This document shows positions 6,002 through 11,062 of a stretch of 11,062 nucleotides of DNA, piece after piece. The position numbers and the translations under genes were made by a program. Within the stretch, counting starts at the first letter, position 1, and every line of letters starts with the position of its first letter. Location: NCBI GenBank assembly GCA_039920305.1, contig JBDSEA010000089.1:1-11062 (forward strand), read 5' to 3'. The notes under the pieces were generated by a model. The model saw only the letters and a program-made list of their open reading frames with translations, did not search any database and was not told the origin of the DNA. Source of the DNA: DASRAJ01 sp039920305. GTDB lineage: Bacteria > Bacteroidota > Bacteroidia > Chitinophagales > UBA10324.

Positions 6002-7229
6002 TGCAGATGATCCGCTAAAAAAATTTCGTAGCCACTTTCATATTCCTGTAATCCATGGTGCAGAAGTTATCTACTTCGCGGGCAACTCGCTGGGCTTGCT
6101 TCCAAAAAAAGCACGGGAACTTGTAGCCCAGGAATTTAATGACTGGGAAAATGAGGGAGTGGAGGCGCACTTTAAGGCAAAAAATCCATGGTTCTATTAC
6201 CATCACTTCCACCGGGAAGCGCTGGCAAAAATAATCGGTGCAAAAAAAGAGGAAGTAACAGCGATGAATTCCCTCACCATAAATCTTCACCTGCTCCTGG
6301 TTTCATTTTACAGGCCTACCCCGAAGCGCTTCAAGATCATGATGGAGTCAAATGCATTTCCATCCGATCAATATGCCATTGAGACCCGGGTTCGGCATCA
6401 CGGTTTTCATCCCAATGAGGCAATTATAGAAATAAAGCCGCGTAACGGTGAATTAACAATCCGGACTGAAGACATCCTTAAAGTGATTTCAGAAAATAAA
6501 AATGAGCTTGCTACGGTCATGTTCGGCGGAGTTAATTACCTGACCGGTCAATTATTTGACATGAAGGCCATCACAGAAGCGGGACACCATGCAGGAGCGT
6601 ATGTCGGTTTTGATCTCGCACATGCTGCTGGTAATGCCGTGATGGACATGCATGGCTGGAATGTTGATTTTGCCTGCTGGTGCAGCTACAAATATCTCAA
6701 TAGCGGCCCCGGCGGGGTGGGAGGAATTTTTGTTCATGAAAAACATGCAAATGATTTTACCCTTCCCCGGTTTGCAGGCTGGTGGGGCAATGATGAGACA
6801 ACCCGTTTTGAAATGCGGAAAGGATTTATTCCACAACCCGGTGCGGCGGGCTGGCAGGTAAGTAATGCACCCGTCTTCCCTATGGCAATCCATCGTGCAT
6901 CACTGGAAATTTTTGAGGAAGCAGGAATGGAAAACCTTCGCAGTAAAAGTGAGCTGCTCACCGGTTTTCTGGAATTCATCATTGAAGAATACAATCAAAA
7001 TAATCCGGACAGGCCTTTGAAGATCATCACCCCAAAAAATTCTTCAGAGCGCGGCTGCCAGCTTTCGCTGATGGCTGATACCTATGGAAAGAAAATTTTT
7101 AAAAGCTTAACCGCAGCACGGGTGGTATGCGACTGGCGTGAACCCAACGTGATCCGGATGGCACCCGTTCCGCTCTATAATTCGTTTGAGGAAGTTTTTC
7201 ATTTGGGACAACTTTTGAACAGCGCATGA
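5961..7229 (+). CDS. kynU: Kynureninase
   Basis: This PLP enzyme (fold type I) splits 3-hydroxykynurenine into 3-hydroxyanthranilate and alanine. The Schiff-base lysine is Lys244 in CSYKYLNSGPGGVGG. PLP-site elements are the FPSD segment (133-136), DLAHAAGN starting at Asp218, and the GWWGN loop (273-277). The start at 5961 (MHFENSQSLAQSLDADDPL) gives 422 residues and the N-terminus usual for the family. An ATG at 5931 with GGAG four bases upstream would add ten residues, and a TTG at 5910 seventeen. The stop overlaps the KMO start (ATGA), so the two are coupled. The substrate of KynU is the product of KMO, and its own product feeds HaaO, so this operon covers consecutive steps. Cytoplasmic homodimer by family knowledge. 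Confidence 0.95.
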   Translation: MHFENSQSLAQSLDADDPLKKFRSHFHIPVIHGAEVIYFAGNSLGLLPKKARELVAQEFNDWENEGVEAHFKAKNPWFYYHHFHREALAKIIGAKKEEVTAMNSLTINLHLLLVSFYRPTPKRFKIMMESNAFPSDQYAIETRVRHHGFHPNEAIIEIKPRNGELTIRTEDILKVISENKNELATVMFGGVNYLTGQLFDMKAITEAGHHAGAYVGFDLAHAAGNAVMDMHGWNVDFACWCSYKYLNSGPGGVGGIFVHEKHANDFTLPRFAGWWGNDETTRFEMRKGFIPQPGAAGWQVSNAPVFPMAIHRASLEIFEEAGMENLRSKSELLTGFLEFIIEEYNQNNPDRPLKIITPKNSSERGCQLSLMADTYGKKIFKSLTAARVVCDWREPNVIRMAPVPLYNSFEEVFHLGQLLNSA

Positions 7230-8575
7230 ATAAAAATATCACCATACTCGGTGCAGGCCTGGTTGGTTCATTACTGGCCATTTACCTCAACAAGCGGGGA
7301 TACAACATTAACATCTATGAGCGCAGAGGTGATATGCGCAACGAAAAAATTACTGCAGGCCGTTCCATCAACCTTGCGTTAAGCGATCGCGGCTGGAAAG
7401 GATTAAGAAGTGTCGGTATTGAGGATGAAATCAGAAAGATTGCTATTCCCATGCAGGCAAGGTATGTACATAATGAAGATGGCTCAGTTTCCAAGCAGCC
7501 TTATGGAAAAGAAGGGCAGGCAATCTACTCGGTCTCCCGCGGCGAATTGAATAAAAAACTGATGTCGCTGGTGGAAGAAAATAGCGGCGTAAAAATTCAT
7601 TTCAATCACTTTTGTAATCACGTTGATCTCAATAACAAAACCCTTTCGTTCTCTTCCGGGCCAGTGGATTCCCGGCAGAATTCTCCGGTTAGCTACGAGG
7701 TGCTTTTTGGAGCTGATGGCGCCTTCTCATCATTGCGCTACAGCATGCAGTTTCTCGACCGCTTCGATTATTCACAAAAATTTATTGAGCACGGCTATAA
7801 AGAACTCACCATTCCCGCCGGGGAAAACGGTGAATGGCAATTAGAAAAAAATTTCCTTCATATCTGGCCCCGCCATAGTTTCATGCTCATCGCTCTTCCA
7901 AACCAGGATGGAAGTTTTACCTGTACGCTGTTCTTTCCGTTTGAAGGGGAGCCATCGTTTTCTTCATTAAAAAATGAAAATGATGTGGAGCAATTTTTCG
8001 CAAAATTTTTTCCGGATGTCATTGCCCTGATGCCGTCATATAAAGATGATTTTTTCCGGAACCCAGCTTCGTCATTAATCTACATCAAATGTTACCCGTG
8101 GAGCCTGGGTGATAGTGCTTGTTTAATCGGTGATGCTGCTCATGCCATTGTGCCGTTTTTCGGTCAGGGAATGAATGCCGGATTTGAGGATTGTACAGTG
8201 CTCGATGAATTGCTTAACGAAAATGGTGATGAGTGGGGAAAAATTTTCAGTTCCTTTCAGCACTCAAGAAAAGATAATACGGATGCAATCTGCGATCTTG
8301 CTCTCAATAATTTTATTGAGATGCGCGACCTTGTGGCCGATCCTCATTTCCTGAGGAAGAAAAAAATTGAGAAGATGATTATGGCTGACTTTCCCGATCG
8401 GTATATTTCTCCTTACCAGATGGTTTCATTCTCTGATATTCCTTATGTGGAGGCGCTTGATAAGGGAAAGCAAATTAACCAGGTGCTCGAACAGCTCACC
8501 CGGCATGAGAATCCTGAAACAAGGCTGGATTCTCCTGAAATTCAAAGCCTGATTCAAACTATATTATTCGGATAG
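7226..8575 (+). CDS. kmo: Kynurenine 3-monooxygenase
   Basis: This FAD/NADPH aromatic hydroxylase converts kynurenine to 3-hydroxykynurenine with O2. The 449-residue protein has the full flavin set: dinucleotide motif GAGLVG at 9-14 with Glu32 at the strand end, GRSINLALS at 45-53, the DG motif in FGADGAFSS (161-169), and GDAAHAIVPFFGQGMNAGFE (302-321). Family features for kynurenine binding are visible: Arg79 in QARY, Tyr101, and in the C-terminal part NNFIEMRD (Asn361/362) and SPYQMVSF (Tyr397). The C-terminus lacks the membrane-anchoring helix of mitochondrial KMO, as expected for a bacterial soluble enzyme. It is the last gene of the plus-strand cluster. The substrate-making genes, tryptophan dioxygenase and formamidase, are not in the window. 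Confidence 0.95.
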   Translation: MNKNITILGAGLVGSLLAIYLNKRGYNINIYERRGDMRNEKITAGRSINLALSDRGWKGLRSVGIEDEIRKIAIPMQARYVHNEDGSVSKQPYGKEGQAIYSVSRGELNKKLMSLVEENSGVKIHFNHFCNHVDLNNKTLSFSSGPVDSRQNSPVSYEVLFGADGAFSSLRYSMQFLDRFDYSQKFIEHGYKELTIPAGENGEWQLEKNFLHIWPRHSFMLIALPNQDGSFTCTLFFPFEGEPSFSSLKNENDVEQFFAKFFPDVIALMPSYKDDFFRNPASSLIYIKCYPWSLGDSACLIGDAAHAIVPFFGQGMNAGFEDCTVLDELLNENGDEWGKIFSSFQHSRKDNTDAICDLALNNFIEMRDLVADPHFLRKKKIEKMIMADFPDRYISPYQMVSFSDIPYVEALDKGKQINQVLEQLTRHENPETRLDSPEIQSLIQTILFG

Positions 8576-8677
8576 TACGCTCTAAGTATTGCTTCATAAG
8601 CAGAATGTCAAATGACCCTTCCATCTATATAAAAAATTCATTACTATCAGTCAACAGAGTGTAAATGTATTTTAAGC

Positions 8678-8728
8678 CAGGGCTGTAAGTTCAAATCAAT
8701 TTAGTGATGCCTTTTGAATCAAGCCCTG
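8678..8728. terminator. Imperfect inverted repeat between convergent genes
   Basis: CAGGGCT (8678-8684) pairs with AGCCCTG (8722-8728), and inside it TTCAAA (8690-8695) pairs with TTTGAA (8713-8718), with an asymmetric internal loop and a 17-base apical loop. It lies between convergent kmo and the mutase, where a bidirectional terminator is expected. One arm overlaps the last codons and stop of the mutase gene. There is no clean T-run on either side, so this may be only a structured 3' end. Confidence 0.35.
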
Positions 8729-10305
8729 TATTCACCGAAAATTTTACGAAAGGTATCTGAAATTTCACCCAGTGTTGCATAAGCTTCCACAGCTTCTATA
8801 ACAGATGGTATCACGTTTTCACCTGCTCTTGCTTTATTTTCAATTATTTGTAATGTGGCTGAAACCTTTTGCTGATCCCGGCTGGTTTTCAGCTGCTGCA
8901 ATTGTTCAACTTGCACGTTTCTTATTGAATCATCAACCCTGAATACGCTCACTGGCACTTTATCTTCGGTGATAAACCTGTTTATCCCAACAATTATTTT
9001 TTCTTCACTCTCGATTTTATGCTGGTATGCGTATGCCGAGCCTGCAATTTCATCTTGCATAAAGCCAGTCTCAATTGACTGAATGGCCCCACCCATCGAA
9101 TCAATTTTATTGATGTATTCCCATGCCTGATGCTCCAGTTCATCAGTGAGTGTTTCAATAAAATATGAACCTCCCAGCGGATCAGCAGTATGTGATACCC
9201 CACTTTCGTATGCAATGATCTGCTGTGTGCGCAACGCAATTCCCGCTGCAGCCTCTGTGGGCAGGCCCAGTGCTTCATCGTAGCCATTCGTGTGGAGGGA
9301 TTGTGTTCCGCCGAGCACTGCTGCAAGTGACTGAAGTGTTACGCGTGCAATGTTATTCAGCGGTTGCTGAGCTGTTAGCGCAGAGCCCCCGGTTTGGGTG
9401 TGAAAGCGGAGCATCTGTGCCCGTGGATCACTGGCACCTAGCTCAGAAGTGATCTTAGCCCACATTCTTCTTGCTGCGCGGAACTTTGCCACTTCCTCAA
9501 ACACATTATTATGTGCATTAAAGAAGAAGGATATTCTTCTGCCGAAATCATTGATGGTTAATCCGCGGTCCATTGCCGCCTTCAGATATGCTTTCCCATT
9601 TGAAAGTGTAAAAGCAATTTCCTGCACTGCAGTACATCCCGCCTCACGCATGTGGTACCCAGAAATAGAAATGGTATTCCATGCCGGTAATTCAATGGTG
9701 CAATATTCAAAAATATCCGTGATCAGCTTCATCGAGGGCTTTGGAGGATAGATGTAGGTTCCACGTGCCGCATATTCCTTGAGAATATCATTCTGAATGG
9801 TGCCCGAAATTTTTTTCAGATCAGCCTGCTGCCTTTTAGCAAGGGCGACATACATAGCAAGAAGTATATAAGCAGTAGCATTGATGGTCATTGAGGTGGT
9901 TATCTTCTGCAACTCAATTTCCTTGAACAGCGCTTCGATATCTTTCAATGAATCAATTGCAACTCCTGCCTTGCCTACCTCGCCTTCGGCCATTGCGTGG
10001 TCAGAATCATAACCGATTTGTGTAGGGAGGTCAAACGCAACAGAAAGTCCGGTGGTACCATGGTTCAGTAAATAATGATACCTGCGGTTGGATTCTTCAG
10101 CAGTGGAGAACCCTGCATACTGGCGCATCGTCCATAGCTTTTCGCGATACATGCTCGCATGGATTCCCCGGGTGAATGGAAATTCTCCCGGCAACTCATG
10201 CATTTCATGCAAGGGCCTGGAATAAACCGGCTGAATTGCAATGCCGGAATCGGTGAAGAATTCTTTCCCGTCTTGCCTTTTTATCCTTTCGTTATCATTC
10301 TTCAT
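8719..10305 (-). CDS. Methylmalonyl-CoA mutase large (catalytic) subunit without B12-binding domain
   Basis: The 528-residue protein is the acyl-CoA mutase TIM-barrel part that interconverts methylmalonyl-CoA and succinyl-CoA with adenosylcobalamin. Substrate-side residues are of methylmalonyl type rather than isobutyryl or hydroxyisobutyryl type: Tyr63 in RQYAGFSTAEESN, Arg181 in AARGTYIYPP, and His218 in ISISGYHMREAG. Further conserved blocks are GTIQNDILKEY (168-178), the SFFFNAHNNVFEE segment, GGTQSLHTNGYDEALGLPT and the ESGVSHTADPLGGSYF segment. It ends at GEISDTFRKIFGEYRA, exactly where one-chain mutases continue into a linker and the cobalamin domain (DxHxxG). The gene is therefore of the split type and needs a separate small B12 subunit, which is not in this window. 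The start follows an A/T-rich leader without Shine-Dalgarno. It lies 63 bases downstream of a membrane-anchored protein gene on the same strand. Confidence 0.9.
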   Translation of the reverse strand: MKNDNERIKRQDGKEFFTDSGIAIQPVYSRPLHEMHELPGEFPFTRGIHASMYREKLWTMRQYAGFSTAEESNRRYHYLLNHGTTGLSVAFDLPTQIGYDSDHAMAEGEVGKAGVAIDSLKDIEALFKEIELQKITTSMTINATAYILLAMYVALAKRQQADLKKISGTIQNDILKEYAARGTYIYPPKPSMKLITDIFEYCTIELPAWNTISISGYHMREAGCTAVQEIAFTLSNGKAYLKAAMDRGLTINDFGRRISFFFNAHNNVFEEVAKFRAARRMWAKITSELGASDPRAQMLRFHTQTGGSALTAQQPLNNIARVTLQSLAAVLGGTQSLHTNGYDEALGLPTEAAAGIALRTQQIIAYESGVSHTADPLGGSYFIETLTDELEHQAWEYINKIDSMGGAIQSIETGFMQDEIAGSAYAYQHKIESEEKIIVGINRFITEDKVPVSVFRVDDSIRNVQVEQLQQLKTSRDQQKVSATLQIIENKARAGENVIPSVIEAVEAYATLGEISDTFRKIFGEYRA

Positions 10306-10320
10306 GCTGCAAAAAATTTA

Positions 10321-10350
10321 ATGCATAAAGATAAAGGGGCTGGAATGCAT
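10321..10350. repeat. Pair of ATGCAT palindromes upstream of the mutase gene
   Basis: ATGCAT occurs at 10321-10326 and 10345-10350, 24 bases apart, 16 to 45 bases before the mutase start. Because each hexamer is self-complementary the pair is both a direct and an inverted repeat, suitable for a regulator dimer pair. Between them, minus-strand TATCTTTA (10326-10333) matches 7 of 8 of the TAnnTTTG promoter element. All are short, so chance is possible. Confidence 0.25.
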
Positions 10351-10368
10351 TGAACAGTGAGGTGAATT

Positions 10369-10899
10369 CTAATAAATTTTTCTAACCTCGGTTTTCAAAG
10401 TGTCAAGTGCCTTTTGGGTAGGCATCACCTGATCATTATTGATAAAATACTCAAGTACCGCACGGCCGAGATCCTTACCGGTAGCAATATCCGGAGTATT
10501 ACCCGCAACTTTATTAATGATCCCCACCATCTCTTCCTTAACCTGGACTATCATTCCCCAGGCCTCAGGTGAAACATATATCTGTTGTGAGAGATTATGC
10601 TCAAATTCAAGACGGATACTGGCGATGAGTGTTTTCTGTAATTCAAATGCTGACATCCCTGGTTTATTCACCCGCTGTAATAAGCTGGTGGGGGTGATTC
10701 GCTCCAGAAATATCGTAAGTCTCTCAAAAGCCTGAAGGCGAACCGGCAGTGAATCTTTATAATGTGCTGCCCGGACCTGCAGTTCATGGCGTTGTTTTTC
10801 ACCTGAAAGAAATAACCTGAGAACCGTGTAAGCCGTAAAGAAGGTGATCAGGGAGGGTAAAGTATATTTCAGAATGTCAGTTATATCAGTCCAGTTCAT
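10369..10899 (-). CDS. Conserved Bacteroidota membrane-anchored protein of unknown function (DUF7935-like)
   Basis: From the ATG at 10899 the protein has 176 residues: a short N-terminus (MNWTDITDILK), one hydrophobic helix at about 12-31, then a charged, mostly helical cytoplasmic-type domain. PVRLQAFERLTIFLERITP (52-70) and EFEHNLSQQIYVSPEAWG (98-115) look like the conserved core. From memory this resembles a small Bacteroidota-restricted family, possibly the one catalogued as DUF7935; I cannot verify the name. An upstream in-frame ATG at 11001 would add 34 residues without membrane character and would overlap the divergent gene start at 11000, so I prefer 10899. The mutase gene follows 63 bases downstream on the same strand, so co-transcription is possible, but no functional link is evident. 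Confidence 0.75.
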   Translation of the reverse strand: MNWTDITDILKYTLPSLITFFTAYTVLRLFLSGEKQRHELQVRAAHYKDSLPVRLQAFERLTIFLERITPTSLLQRVNKPGMSAFELQKTLIASIRLEFEHNLSQQIYVSPEAWGMIVQVKEEMVGIINKVAGNTPDIATGKDLGRAVLEYFINNDQVMPTQKALDTLKTEVRKIY

Positions 10900-10999
10900 C
10901 AGATCAATTTGTTGGTGGCAAAGAAACGAAATCGAAGGTTGGAACGCAGAAGGCAAAGATTTTGTTTTCTTAATTTTACCGTCCAAATAAATAAGGAAC

Positions 11000-11062
11000 A
11001 TGGAATTGCTTGAAAAAAAGACAGAGTTAAATGACTTACCTGTTGCTTTTATAGATGAGGCT
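11000..11062 (+). CDS. Start of an unidentified divergent gene, partial (3' end outside window)
   Basis: The ATG at 11000 opens 21 codons (MELLEKKTELNDLPVAFIDE and one more Ala) that stay open to the window edge. AAGGA (10993-10997) lies two bases before the ATG, close for a Shine-Dalgarno but suggestive. The 100-bp gap to the minus-strand ATG at 10899 fits a divergent promoter region. The acidic/basic, soluble N-terminus is too short to assign a family. Confidence 0.55.
   Translation, partial: MELLEKKTELNDLPVAFIDEA

Noticed and set aside
6552..6893. Minus-strand frame of 113 codons opposite kynU
   Set aside because: Lies wholly within the PLP-binding core of kynureninase; no independent protein features.
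8591..8601. Small hairpin GCTT-CAT-AAGC after kmo
   Set aside because: Only four base pairs with a three-base loop and no T-run; too weak to call a terminator.
9449..9751. 100-codon plus-strand frame opposite the mutase gene
   Set aside because: The minus strand encodes highly conserved mutase blocks here; the plus frame is a shadow.
10900..11001. Longer N-terminus for the small membrane-anchored protein
   Set aside because: The added residues are not membrane-like and the ATG at 11001 would overlap the divergent gene start; MNWTDITDILK followed by a helix is a more natural N-terminus.
1..11062. tRNA, rRNA, CRISPR array, insertion sequence or phage genes
   Set aside because: I looked for cloverleaf-like segments, regularly spaced repeats, terminal inverted repeats and transposase/integrase motifs in the translations and saw none.

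Overview
The window looks like a chromosomal segment of an aerobic member of the Bacteroidota, probably near the Chitinophaga/Sphingobacterium lineages. The evidence is a PorT-like outer-membrane barrel with an Ala-Gln signal-peptide junction, a secreted PKD-like protein, a NatA/NatB-like ABC pair, an M28-type glutaminyl cyclase, a methylmalonyl-CoA mutase large subunit without a B12 domain, and weak Shine-Dalgarno signals in front of most genes. The lineage is inferred from protein style, since no rRNA or other marker gene is present. I see no transposase, integrase, phage gene, CRISPR array, tRNA or rRNA.

Layout. (1) 1-1339, minus strand: a secreted PKD/Ig-like protein followed, with a 4-bp ATGA overlap, by an outer-membrane beta-barrel gene that runs off the left edge. 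(2) 1340-1964: a 625-bp stretch without a convincing gene. It holds a hairpin, a run of eleven G, a 14-bp palindrome and, just before the ABC ATPase gene, a decayed copy of that gene's first 20 codons. (3) 1965-5254, plus strand: ABC ATPase and ABC-2 permease (ATGA overlap), then an exported M28/glutaminyl-cyclase-like enzyme. (4) 5315-8575, plus strand: 3-hydroxyanthranilate dioxygenase, kynureninase and kynurenine 3-monooxygenase, three consecutive steps from kynurenine towards quinolinate and NAD, arranged in reverse of pathway order. A long AT-rich palindrome lies between the first two. (5) 8576-8718: a convergent intergenic gap with an imperfect inverted repeat. (6) 8719-10899, minus strand: the mutase large subunit and, upstream of it, a small membrane-anchored protein of unknown function. 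(7) 11000-11062: the first 21 codons of a divergent plus-strand gene.

How the genes fit together. KMO hydroxylates kynurenine, KynU cleaves the product to 3-hydroxyanthranilate plus alanine, and HAO opens the ring so that it cyclises to quinolinate. KMO and HAO use O2, so the host is probably aerobic or microaerobic. The tryptophan dioxygenase, formamidase and nadC needed to complete the route are not in the window. The glutaminyl cyclase may act on exported proteins that start with Gln after signal-peptide removal, and the barrel protein at the left edge carries such a site.

I did not find a clearly new system. The most unusual items are the decayed ABC 5' copy, the palindrome inside the kynurenine cluster, the G11 tract, and the coupled PKD-like/barrel pair.
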